From Glandiceps talaboti (lineage: Eukaryota; Hemichordata; Enteropneusta; Spengelidae), in NCBI RefSeq assembly GCF_964340395.1, contig NC_135568.1, positions 4,319,803 through 4,383,802 of the forward strand: DNA of 64,000 bases. Reading direction: 5' to 3'. The notes beneath the pieces are model-generated. The model did no database searches, was not told the DNA's origin, and worked only from the letters and a program-made list of their open reading frames with translations. Below are positions 10,611 through 22,699 of this stretch, piece by piece. The position numbers and the translations under genes are program-made. How positions within the stretch are numbered: the first letter of the stretch is position 1; the number at the start of each line of letters is the position of its first letter.

Positions 10611-12754
10611 AGAAAAAATGTACATCTACTCAGATTAGCGATAAGCTTAATGACGACAACTTGACGACCGACCTTGAGATCTGGACGTTGTATTTGTCAA
10701 GAAACCACACAAAAAACGTATTGCTGCTAGATATACATTAAGTTTGAATTCATGTTAGTGTCTTGATGAGATATATTATATAGGCTAGCTTATATTGATG
10801 CTGAATAGATAGAGACTCGAATAAAATATTAAATCAGAACACTAAATGATTAAATTGAACTGTGGTTAGTTGCCTGAGAGCAGGTTTTGTTTGATTGCAA
10901 ATGACTTTGTGTTTTTATCTTCGGAAGAAATCACGAGAGCTTTGGCCTTTTTTGCACATTAAGAGATGGCAGACTGAAATTGTAATTTCATTTTTGTAGG
11001 TCAACATACCCAGAAATACGCATGCGCGTACTTCAGGGTAATAATCGTATGTGGGACCTTAATATAATATCTAGTTATTGTAAAGCAAAGTGTAATGATT
11101 GTTTTTCGTATATTTCAAATTTTGCTTGTTTGTTTGTTTGTTTTGAATGTTTGCTTGTTAGTTAATAAGTATGATATCAACAAATCTATTCATTTGTTAG
11201 CTGCTAAATTTTAGAGTGGAGCGGTGGATTGGTACCACGAAGACAACACTCCGACGGGTAGTTTACTGTAATAGAATAATTAGTACATGTTATGTTACAT
11301 GTTTCTTTAGAAGAAAAGCAAGGAAATATGTGGTTGACCTTAATATTCTGCCGATGCTTGCGTACAGCTCAATACGCATGCGCATAATGATGCCTAAATC
11401 GATGTCTCTAACTGTGGAAATAAACAACCTGTACTTGTCAGATTTATTTTAATTTATCCAGAATAAGAAATGAACAACAAGAGATGGTTTCTAGAGGTTC
11501 AGAAACGTATAGTAGACCGTTTTGATTGTTCATATTAGCTTATTATGAGGGCAATGAGGTTTGAAATGTGGAACAAACAGCGCCTGTGACAAAACCACAT
11601 GAAATATTTCCAGATCACCATATACGTATATTCCTACTGAAATAGATGCATTAAATGTATGCAAGTATCGCAACTGGTGGAAAATATTTACAGGAGTTTT
11701 GGTATTTTTTGGTGACTACAATATGCATTGAGTTCACGAGTACACAAACCAAGGCAGAAGCATGATGAAAATAATACATAACTTCATAAGTTACTGACGT
11801 GTATTCATATCTATATCACCGACCATGGTGTATAACGTGAATTTTGAAACAAGAACGAAAAGATACCAGTAAAAGGGTACAAGGAAATCATTAGAGGATT
11901 TTCGTGTGAAAACATAAACGAAACACCCTAAGGGTTGTGCCGCGTATAAGCTCAGTGTCTCTGATTAACAGCAGGCGAAATCCAGTGGAGTCGTGTGTCG
12001 TGTGACAACGCCCCCTGGAAAGAAGGAGGGGAGATGATGATGTGATCGTGGACGACCAGTCAGTTGTAGCTCCCTTACCAGTAACTTTTCTCAATTAACA
12101 TCTTTCATTTCAAGTTTAAAAATTCATCAAATGTTTACTGGAAACAGACAAATTCTTCGGGTCAACAGAATTGTCACTGCGTAGAATGGCTGAATGATAG
12201 CGTGTGTAAACAGTCATGAGTCGGGTACTAGGTATGCACCCCATTACTTGTTTATCAAAACCTTTATGTAAGGTTGACATGGTGTGACCACTGCACCTTT
12301 AACTATTCCGTGAGTAAAACAACGTCTAAATAACCACGAACAAATATTTTGAAAGAAATCGTTCCAGTTGAAGCTACTATGAGTTTAAAACGCGGCCCCG
12401 TCTCCTTCCATAAAGTTTAGCAACAACTCGATCATTACGTCTTTACAGTTCTCCCTATATTTGTCATAAAATAAACGCGATGAGAGGATTCAAAGATCAG
12501 AAGAAAATAATTCTGACAAATTGTATCATAACAAATTAAAAACAATGCACATCTACAATAGGATAGTTTGGTCTGAAATTGTTTTATTTCTTGCTGTCAC
12601 TTTTACCCATGTCCTTTACTGATACTTTAACTATGGGGGGGGGGGGGGGTAATGCATTGTCTAGATAGATCACGTATTAATGTGAATGTTTTGTTATAGC
12701 GCGTAGTAGTAAACGCTTTCTAAAGTCTCGTATTGAAATATTCATAAAGTAATT

Positions 12755-12861
12755 GTATGTCTGTATGTATGTATGTATGTATGTATGTATGTATGTATGT
12801 ATGTATGTATGTATGTATGTATGTATGTATGTATGCATGTATGTCTGTATGTATGTATGTA

Positions 12862-12904
<43 letters not shown>

Positions 12905-12953
12905 GTAAAAGTATGTATGTATATGTGTGCGTACGCGTGCGTGCGTGCGTTCA

Positions 12954-12984
<31 letters not shown>

Positions 12985-13255
12985 ATGTATGTATGTATGT
13001 ATGTATGTATGTATGTATGTATGTATGTATGTATGTATGTATGTATGTATGTATGTATGTATGTGTGTGTGTGTATGTAGTCATCATTTCATCCATCCAT
13101 CCATCCATCCACCTATCGAACATGCATCCATTCACTGTCCGTCCTTTCATCCACACACCCATCCAGCCAGCCAGCCATCCATCCATCCATCCATCCATCC
13201 ACGAACATCCAACAGTCCACCTGTTCTTCACCCACCTGTAATCTATCTATCTATA
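12755..13255. repeat. Composite microsatellite (ATGT)n-(CTGT)n-(ATCC)n-(ATCT)n
   Basis: About 320 bp of ATGT units is interrupted by a CTGT block near 12858-12902 and a GTGC/GTGT block near 12925-12965. ATCC/ATCT blocks follow from about 13084. Open frames in both strands (poly Met-Tyr-Val-Cys or Ile-His-Thr-Tyr) are translation artefacts. Confidence 0.97.
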
Positions 13256-13905
13256 GCTATCCACTGACATTTTCATTGAAGCATCTATACCTTGCAAATA
13301 CCAACAGCCACACCATGCAACACTCATTACTATAGAGTTTAATCGCGACGAACCTTCCCAATGCTGAAATATGTCACTTTAAGACTAAGGGCACGAAGAC
13401 TCTGACAGCAATTTTGTGAAGTGTTCCATCAGCCACAAGAAACTGAATTACTAAGAAACCCCCCTCCTAATTACTTACACACTGTAGAATATCTGAAACC
13501 AAGTGAATAACACAAATTTTCGACCGTTCAGTTTTAGATTTGGCAAGTTGAACGTTAACATTGTCATACAAGTTTGTCGTGTTTATGCCATACATTGATG
13601 CGCATAATTATATCGGTCGTTCGATTTTATTTATCATAAATTATGCTAATAGCAAGTTTATTTCAAGATTCTGTCGTATTTGTTCTTGTGAATGATGGTC
13701 CACCCACATCTTGTGAGGACATATCTTGAAGGAAATGATGACGCAGATAGATATGATTTTCATAAAACCAACTCGATTGATCAATCATTGGAAATACGTC
13801 TTTTCCGACACCGGTATTAGTTGTATAGATCCGAACCACCGATATGTCGTACATAGGTCGGAAATTGTCGTCATCACTACGTCATGGACAATGAAGCGAT
13901 TTCGT

Positions 13906-13934
13906 CTACGTCATCATCATTATTGATGACGTAG
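13906..13934. promoter_or_regulatory. Inverted pair of CRE-like sites
   Basis: Perfect 11-bp arms CTACGTCATCA (13906-13916) and its complement (13924-13934) enclose a 7-base spacer, so two TACGTCA sites face each other. Another CTACGTCA lies at about 13878. This could bind CREB/ATF factors, but no gene start is recognised nearby. Confidence 0.35.
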
Positions 13935-14605
13935 TTACAATTGGATATTAATCTATCAGTAGGGAATAACGTTTATGCAAATTAGATTAGACATACTATT
14001 GGGGACAGGCCTGTACGATATACGTTCGTTACCCCTTTCGCCATCTTTCAATGTACTTTGCAAACCATACTGAAGACGTAGGTTAGTAGCGGTAATAATC
14101 CCGTATCATTACATTTGAATTATAAAAAAGTTGCTTCTTTTTAATAGTGATAAAACTATATCCTTGTTTCTCAAGGACAGTGACTATTTGTACTCCTGTG
14201 GTCTGAGCAGAGAAAAACTACAGAGTCTCAAAATATAGATTTTGACGTACAACGGTGTTCATTAGCTGATTACGACCTACATTTGTACGACTACGATAAA
14301 CGCAGGAGAAGATGCAAAGTGACACTACTTGTTCCATCGCTCTACAAACTCAATGTAGATCTGTATACCTAATTGATATGGTCGCCAAGGAAACGTGTAC
14401 TGTAAAGACAACTATACTATATCAGTCTGGGGTTTAAAATGACACTTGTCGGTATCTTTACTGAGTACGTCAACATCAAGGTAACATTCAACGAACGACG
14501 TTTATAGTACACAATTAGTGTGTATCAGCCGGGATTTACTGTTGCAAAAGTTAACTATTGTGTTTGTTATTTTGATAAATTCTGAAAATCTCCACTGTTC
14601 AAATC

Positions 14606-14621
14606 TTTGTGTGTATACATG

Positions 14622-14655
<34 letters not shown>

Positions 14656-14910
14656 TGTATGTATGTATGTATGTATGTATGTATTATGTATGTGTGTATG
14701 TGTGTGTGCGTGCGTGCGTGCGTACATCTATCTATCCAAGTATACATGTGTGCGTGCGTGCGTGCGTGCGTGCGTGTATGTATGTATGTATGTATGTATG
14801 TATGTATGTATGTATGTATGTATGTATGTATGTATGTATGTATGTATGTGTATATGTGTGTGTGTGTGTGTGTCTGTGTGTGTATGTATGTGTGTGTGTT
14901 TCTTTATTTG
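14606..14910. repeat. Composite microsatellite (ATGT)n-(GTGC)n-(ATGT)n-(GT)n
   Basis: Two ATGT arrays flank GTGC-rich runs and are followed by GT. The architecture resembles the loci at 12755 and 15205. Confidence 0.97.
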
Positions 14911-15204
14911 CTTGGTGAATTGCCTACTTAAACTGTTCTTGCATGTACAAATGTACCTGATTTCTATTTAACTTGTGTACATCCTGGTTTCCCACAGCAA
15001 TCGAAACTACAACACATGTCAACAGAACGCTACAACTTCGATTTAACGACACTGTATGTGTCGTAAACATACAACTTTCGTCTAATGTGTATCGACAATT
15101 CTTGGACAGTATTAGCAACGTCGAATATTAATTGGGAAAATAGCAAGTTGAAACAACGTTCTATACGAGAAATCGTTGTTCACACCATTATATATATATA
15201 TATA

Positions 15205-15527
15205 ACCTTAATATATGTGTGTGTGTGTGTGTGTATGTGTGTGTACGTGTGTATGTATGTATGTATATATGTATGTATGTACGTACGTACACGTGTGTGT
15301 ATGTGTGTGTGCGAGTCTGTCTGTCTGTCTGTCTGTATGTAAGTATGTATGTATGTATGTATGTATGTATGTATGTATGCGTGTATGCATGTATGTTTGC
15401 ATGCATGCATGCGTGCATGCGTGCGTGCGTGCGTGCATGCATGCATGCATGCATGCATGTATGTATGTATGTATGTATGTATGTATGTATGTATGTATGT
15501 ATGTATGTATGTATGTATGTATGTATA
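15205..15527. repeat. Composite microsatellite with GT, CTGT, ATGT and CATG/GTGC blocks
   Basis: GT/TATG units lead into CTGT near 15317, then ATGT, then a CATGCATG/GTGCGTGC block around 15398-15458, then ATGT again. The central alternating purine-pyrimidine run could adopt Z-DNA. Confidence 0.97.
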
Positions 15528-16342
15528 TGTTATACCTCCAAAAAGATGCAGATATTGGCTCGTGTAAAAATAATATCAAACCCCTTCGACTTAATTTGCA
15601 AATAGTGCTCTGTTTATGGACAGCCATTAAGATATGTTGAATACTGTTAACGTATGGAATAAGTGTAGACGAAGAGTGCAGTTCCTAATAATATGGGGTT
15701 TGTTCATTTGAACAGATCACTAAAAGAAAAGGTAATAGAGGGTGTTGAAATGAGATATATATCCTCGCTATTGACATGATTGGAGTACAACACACCGCTA
15801 ACGTAACCTTGAAATGTTTGACTGATTATAATACAAAAGCGTATAGTTTATTAGGATGATTTTACCACGTAGACCAATTTTAATTACGATCAGAGAACAA
15901 AGCATATGACATCAATTTACTTCTTTCTCATCGGGTGTGGTATCTAATCAAAATTGTCTCTTTTGAAAAACCTTAATAATGATGGTGACAAAGGTATACC
16001 GTTTATTCGATGCGTGTAATTAAAAGTAGACCTCAATTGTGGTAAACCAATTCTGAAAATTGTTTTAAGAGAAAATGATAAGCTAATTAATTTTCGTTAA
16101 GATCTAACATTCAGCTGCATACATGTCAAGACTGTGTCCTAGATACAATGACTCTCTCATGCGCATTAGAGTCGATCGTGAAGAGAGTGTGTATCCTCGT
16201 GTGACATCGTTTCATTCTCATCAACTGCGTGGAAAGGTGCTTTCGGCTAAAGCGTGATATCTCGACTCATTTCACGGTGAATCACATGTCCATGTAGTGT
16301 CAACTACCTTGCAAAAATGGTCACGTGATATACTCTATCCGT
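15528..16342. other. No recognisable feature
   Basis: AT-rich sequence between microsatellites. I see no conserved exon, RNA gene or element on either strand. Confidence 0.5.
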
Positions 16343-16560
16343 GTCTCTCTATTTCTCTATCTATCTATCTGTCTGTCTCTACTGTGTCTAATCTCACCGT
16401 CCGTCTGTCTTTGTGTATCTCCTCTCTCTCTCCGTGTCTGACCCTCTCTCTATCAATCCGTTTATATATAATATATATATATCCCTTATCTATCTATCTA
16501 CCTATCTATATCTAGTATCTATCTAATATCTAACTAATTTATCTAACTATCACCCTCTTT
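16343..16560. repeat. Pyrimidine-biased simple repeat (TCTC, ATCT, CTGT)
   Basis: Short runs of TATC, CTGT, TCTC and an AT run near 16465-16480 are intermixed. It is low complexity, not coding. Confidence 0.85.
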
Positions 16561-16621
16561 CCTCTTTTCTTTCTCCATCCATCCATTCATATGTACGTTT
16601 CCCCAGCCCTCAGTCCATCTA

Positions 16622-16953
16622 CACTCTAAAGTCACGTGTTCAGTTATTGAACACATGCTAGAACACTTACCTGTAATTGTAACACTTTTTGAATGCAGTG
16701 TATGTGTTCAGAAAGAAAACTAGAACGCATGTGTTCAGATTTAGAACATAATTATAGCGTCTTTATTTGAACACATAACATACACGTATGTTCAAAATCA
16801 TATGAAATCGAAAGCTGTTGACGCATCGGCACACTGTAACACGTTTTGAACACAGACTCAGAGTATGTGTTCAGAGCAAGAATGCATGTATTCTAGAAAC
16901 CAGACCACACTGAACACACGCAACGCGTCCTAAGCGTCAAAATGTTTAGAGTG
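16622..16953. mobile_element. Putative non-autonomous DNA element with TGTTC/GAACA subrepeats
   Basis: CACTCTAAA at 16622-16630 is matched by its complement TTTAGAGTG at 16945-16953. Inside, GTGTTCA and TGAACAC or close variants occur about ten times in both orientations, several as facing pairs (for example around 16637-16655). Short terminal inverted repeats plus many internal palindromic subrepeats fit a MITE. A target-site duplication is not clear and no transposase is present. Confidence 0.4.
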
Positions 16954-17024
16954 ATACTTCTATCAATCCATTGATTCATCCATTTATTCACATATCTTAA
17001 GCTTCCTCCTTCCCTATCTACGAA

Positions 17025-17625
<601 letters not shown>

Positions 17626-19599
17626 ACAAGTCCCTTTTTACTCACTTCCTGTATTTACCGAGCTATATAATGCATGCCTTACATTGCACTGAAATCGCAT
17701 TCTGGTGTTGTTGGGACGTTTGATAACAATGATATAGTACAGAAAGCTAGATAGTGTCGGAAAAGCTTATTATCATACGTACAATAACAAACATTTTACA
17801 CATTTTTTTTATTTTTTTGGCAATTAATGGATGTGTTACAAACAACGACTTGGTATATATTGTTTCACATTGTTTATTAAAATAGGAAAACATAGTAGAG
17901 TCGTATAAAAAAATCCAAAATAAATACCAATTTTTCATCCATATGTTCACTTTAACTCGGTTTCACATGGAAGAGTTTTTTCATTACAAAGTTTAGTGAA
18001 GCATTGCTTATTACTTTCTATTAGCATTGTAATTGGTAGAGTAATGAGTCAGATGTTTTCTTTAACCGATTAGAAAGATTAAACACCAGAATGACTTAAT
18101 TAATTTAAATACATAGATATATATATATATATATTGTTATTTTATTGCAGCAAAGCTTAAAGAGCTGTACGTACGCACTTCGAATTCACTTGAAGGGCAC
18201 TGGATTACCTCTGTTGTAGCGAAGACAAAACGCAATTCTGGAGGGCGATTTCGGGGGGGGGGGTTAATTGTTGGTGGGGTTAGCAACTGCAAGGGGATTA
18301 GGTGGGAATGGGGAGGGGGTAGGGGAAATAAAGCTTGGTTTATTTAAGGTTTTTGGACTCGGACGTTGTGTCAACTTATTTGTGAGGAACACCGTGCGAA
18401 TTCTTTTTTTTTTTTTTATAAAAAGGAGTTGCCCAGATACATGAAATGTCTCAAAAATACTACAACGCCATTGTAAGTTGTATATGCTACTTTAAAATAT
18501 GACCATGTCGAAGCCTACAAATTCGTATAAAATATATAAAGATCAAACTAATATACTTTTAATATCTCACTACTAGTTTGAAGTTGATATTCGCCGCACT
18601 GAAATAATCGCTACTTATTGTGTATATAGTCAGTAAAACATTTTGGCGACAAACTCCACACCTTTCCTCGTAACCAGCATGGAATGTTATTATACAGACA
18701 TAGCCGATAGCGCTTGAACAAAACAAATGAAAGGTTGTACCAGTCAATAATGTTTAAATTGGTTGACCTATCCGTGAAACTGGTTGACCTTTCTGTGAGG
18801 TCAGTGTTACAAAAAGACATTCTTTTTGCGAAATCCGATCAGTATGATTTTGTCAAACTAACTCCTTTCCCGGGGCTTCGTTTCACCCATGACTCCACTA
18901 CGGTAGCATTTACAGACCATATTATAAAGCGTAAACGCACAACAGTCAGAGCTTTTTAGCCTCAAGTTGTATACCGGATGCGTGATTGGAACGACAAAAT
19001 ATCCCTTACACTCAAACCACACTTTTATTTCATGAACTTTTCTTAAAATTGATTCTTTATTCGGCATTTATGCATTATTAGATAACAACTATCTCAGTAT
19101 CTGTTTACACATATGCCCGCGAGTTATTGAACTAGTTCGAGTTACTGGTGTGTAAATGAAAGTAACGGAGCATGATATTTAACAATAGGTGTGTGTATAT
19201 GTTTGCCTATTATGTACATTATCTTAATTAATTGATCATCTCAGTACCGCCATACACTGTTATTGTAACCTTTTACACATCGCCCAGTTCGTCCTGCAAA
19301 ATTGATTTTATTACCATTTTAATATCAGAATAAAATGCTAGAAATGGTCATTATATATGCATTGATGTCAACTACTGTTATAACTCAAAATGTGGTCGTG
19401 ATAATCGCATTGACGCCATTTTTCTCACAACATCTGACAGTGTGTGTGCATATACATGTAATACTTAAATGGTCTAATAACGATGATATCAACGACATGT
19501 TTTCAATAGGAGATATCTAGCCACCATGTTTTTATTAATTAATCAATCAAGTAGATATGTAACCGGCCAGCGAAGTTCTGATATGCGCACCAGTGTCAA
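17626..19599. other. No recognisable gene
   Basis: AT-rich DNA with an (AT)n run at about 18118-18134 and poly-G and poly-T runs near 18252 and 18405. Several 60-80-codon frames exist on both strands but none has recognisable domains or good splice context. Confidence 0.5.
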
Positions 19600-19752
19600 G
19601 GACAGAGACAGAGACGTGAGAGACAGAGACAGAGACAGAGACAGAGACAGAGACAGAGACAGAGACAGAGACAGAGACAGAGACAGAGACAGAGACAGGG
19701 ACAGAGACAGAGACAGGGACAGAGACAGAGACAGGGACAGGGACAGAGACAA

Positions 19753-19795
<43 letters not shown>

Positions 19796-19850
19796 CAGAC
19801 AGGCAGACAGACATACAGACAGACATACATACACAAACAAACAAACAAAC

Positions 19851-19917
<67 letters not shown>

Positions 19918-19972
19918 CGGAAAGCTATTAATGCCAGTAATGTTTTGTACACACACTGTCACACACATACAT

Positions 19973-20055
<83 letters not shown>

Positions 20056-20057
20056 GG
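19600..20057. repeat. (AGACAG)n, (CA)n, (TA)n and (ACAG)n microsatellite cluster
   Basis: About 150 bp of a hexanucleotide AGACAG array with GGACAG variants, then CA, then TA, then two long ACAG arrays (about 19852-19916 and 19974-20056) separated by about 60 bp of unique DNA. The Asp-Arg and Leu-Ser-Val-Cys frames are artefacts. Confidence 0.97.
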
Positions 20058-21441
20058 TACGATGTTTTTGAGTGGGGGGTATTTTTCGAGTCATTGTGCG
20101 TAGTGAGCAAAGAAAATATGGTGTCATTAAATTTATTTTAACTCAATTCATGGATGTTTGTCATGTACATCGTTCATATCACTGTTAAGATATTGGCCAT
20201 TATTAATAGGAAATTTACAGTTGTCACTCATTAGTCAGTTGTTACTACTACTATGCTACTCTGATGTGAGTCATATTTTGTGTGTATGGGTAAACTAACT
20301 TCTCTTTTACGTAACTGACAGCAAGATATTTTTTTTCATTCTTGAGAGTTTTAGTAAGTATTCAAGTAACCAACCAATCAAACTTGACCTTTGACACACC
20401 GTTACTTTCTCAGCATAAATCCTAACAGTATAGCTACAAATCTCGTATTTTTAGTTCGACTCTGACAATTTTTTTATATACTCTCAAAACCTCATAATCG
20501 ATTCGTTCATAATCATGTGGTAGTTTGTCTTGCGACGCCTTCAATAATCACAGGGGAACAGCTGCGAGAAATTACCCAGCGTATTTCGTAAAAATGTGAC
20601 CCTCCCATTTATGGAATCTGTTTCTTCATCATTATGTCATTTGACATTTGACTTGACTTTTGAGTGTTGGATAGTAATACATATTTTCTTAGTTAGAGCA
20701 AGTGGAAGTAGTCACGATAGACTTGCAAGGTAGTTGTTATTTTTATAGTCTTTTGGTATGCAAGATGGTGATGTGGATTGTTGGTTAATTCCACTACATT
20801 CCCATATTCTATTTTTCTTAAAAGCGGCCCTCCCTCCTAATTTCCTCTCTGTGAGATCTTCCCCTGTTCAAATATTTCGAAATATGGGTTAAAATGATTT
20901 GTAAAGAGACACGAGTCCCAGAATAATGTACCGTTCACTACAATGAATTAGCATATTCGTGTGAAAACATTGCATTAATTAATTCCAGTGTTTGGATCTA
21001 ACTCCCAAAGACTATGGACACACTACCCGATACCATGCCTGGACAAACGTCAACAACCCCGCTCCACCACATCATCCCCAATATACTAGTATTACCACAC
21101 GTCTTTGTCTAACATAACAACTTCTGATACATATTATGATATTGCTGTATTGCTGTATATGAGCGGTGGCATTGGTGGAACTGGGGTTTGAAAGGTGTGT
21201 GTTGGGGGGGAGGGGGCAACGGTGAGTTGCCAAATCACTGAGAAAATAATGCAACGTTGCCATGACAGTATAACGTGTCAAAGTAAAATACGACCCTCCT
21301 ATAATCTGCTAATTCCGTTTTCTAAAATATGGCCAACCCCAAGAACAATTTTGTAACACCTGCCCTACCCCACCCCCATCTGTATTGCTACTGAAGACTA
21401 TTCGTTTCAGTACGATTCTGGTACTTAGTGAAGCATTCTAG

Positions 21442-21499
21442 TTATTATTAATCAATCAAAGATTACGTCATTATTATTAATCAATCAAAGATTACGTCA
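21442..21499. repeat. Exact 29-bp tandem duplication ending in TTACGTCA
   Basis: Copies at 21442-21470 and 21471-21499 are identical, each ending in a CRE-like ATTACGTCA. The duplication therefore doubles a bZIP-type site about 0.9 kb upstream of the CRE cluster at 22335. Confidence 0.9.
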
Positions 21500-22334
21500 T
21501 CAAACCATTTATTTAACTCGTGCTGCAGATCTACCTAATTTCTAGTGATGATTTTACGTTACGTTTGATCCTCTTAATCAATAACTTTGGACGGTGATGA
21601 AGCGACCCCATTAACTGGCATCACATGTCATTTTTTTTTCACGACACATGCAAATTTGGCATAAATTATTAATGTTTCTTCTGCATTGGATAACACTAGA
21701 AATATGATTTTACAGGGGTTTTTTCTCTCTCAGAAATGCTGAGAAATGTACCATGCATGTACACTGTGTTGCCATATGGCAGGCTGGTGTACGTTTACCT
21801 GAATACATTGGTAACTTCCACACACTCGCCAGCGAATCTCGTCAAAAAAACCCTCACAAATTGAACCTGATCTTGTTCGTTTTTATGCCCGACACAAGTT
21901 AACAAATTTAAATTTGTAAACGCCTTGCGATATGTTTTTTTCTGCATCTCAATTTGAAGAGAGAGCTTTCAAAATCAGGTGAAAATCGCATATTTTTATA
22001 ATTTACACTTAGTCTATATAGTCGCACTAATTTTAGGGGGGAGTATTGTAATATTTCAGGAATTAAGAATTCCCTCCCCCTCCCCTAGCACAATTTTTGG
22101 ATGCAAGAAATGAGAGTACGGGCAATGAGTTTACCCACGATAACACTATGATGTCGTTGTAGAAAATTATTAACCCATACACGTACAATATACGAACGAC
22201 AACGCTGCTGGTGTGTACACATATCGCACTCTGCAGCTCTGCGCTCGTTTCAGTCGATGATCGTTCGTCCCAGGGTCGGAGACACCGAAGTAGTAAGCTG
22301 TCTATATATGGCAATTGGAGAGTAAATTAGCAAT

Positions 22335-22460
22335 TGACGTCACAAGGTTGTCCATATTTGCCATTGACGTCAGTATGCGCGAATCTGTCTTTGTAAAGCG
22401 TTTTGTTATTGGAGTTCTTTGAGTGCAGTGACGTCAATTGGTGACGTATGTATATAAAAC
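22335..22460 (+). promoter_or_regulatory. CRE cluster with TATA box; likely distal NR4A promoter
   Basis: Perfect palindromic CREs TGACGTCA lie at 22335-22342, 22365-22372 and 22429-22436, with a variant TGACGTAT at 22442. A TATA box TATATAAAA follows at 22451-22459, so transcription would start near 22480 on the plus strand. CCATATTTGC at 22352 is one base from a serum response element, and ATTGG (inverted CCAAT) occurs twice. This is the layout of an immediate-early promoter. NR4A genes are classic CREB/SRF targets, and NR4A is the next recognisable plus-strand gene (first recognised exon at 38370). The link is inference: no first exon of NR4A can be fixed by sequence alone, and a donor such as the GTATGT at 22689 is only a candidate. 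Confidence 0.55.
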
Positions 22461-22699
22461 ATGGCGCGAACCGGGAGGAGTTTAGTTGTCTCTACGCACG
22501 TATTACGGAAAGGGTATATATGCAACGCAGCCTATTTGGACCGATTTTTTACGATCGTCGAGGGTCAGCCGTTGACGTCTTACGTAGGAGTATCGTCGTA
22601 CTTAAAACTGACGAACATGGCGAAAACGGGCGCAAACCGTCAATCGTCGGGGTCATGGATTTCGTACTATTTCGTAGCCGTGAAAATGTATGTGGATCT

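Larger units (their letters stand above)
5231..12754. other. Gene-poor interval upstream of GPD2
   Basis: I see no conserved coding exon here. It contains the interspersed repeat at 5874-6107, a two-copy 159-bp repeat with hairpins, a perfect foldback at 6694-6734, a promoter-like region at 8.2-8.5 kb, A/T-rich tetranucleotide runs (8764-8810, 9054-9104) and a degenerate minisatellite (10110-10610). Around 9416-9450 there are two TACGTCA CRE-like sites. Small open frames, such as the 102-codon one on the minus strand at 8368-8676, have no recognisable domain. Confidence 0.5.

Noticed and set aside
12757-15640. Many open frames rich in Met-Tyr-Val-Cys or Ile-His-Thr-Tyr
   Set aside because: They are translations of ATGT/ACAT microsatellites in several frames of both strands; none extends into unique coding sequence.
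19526-20127. Asp-Arg and Leu-Ser-Val-Cys repeat frames
   Set aside because: They arise from AGACAG and ACAG arrays; the flanks show no conserved domain.
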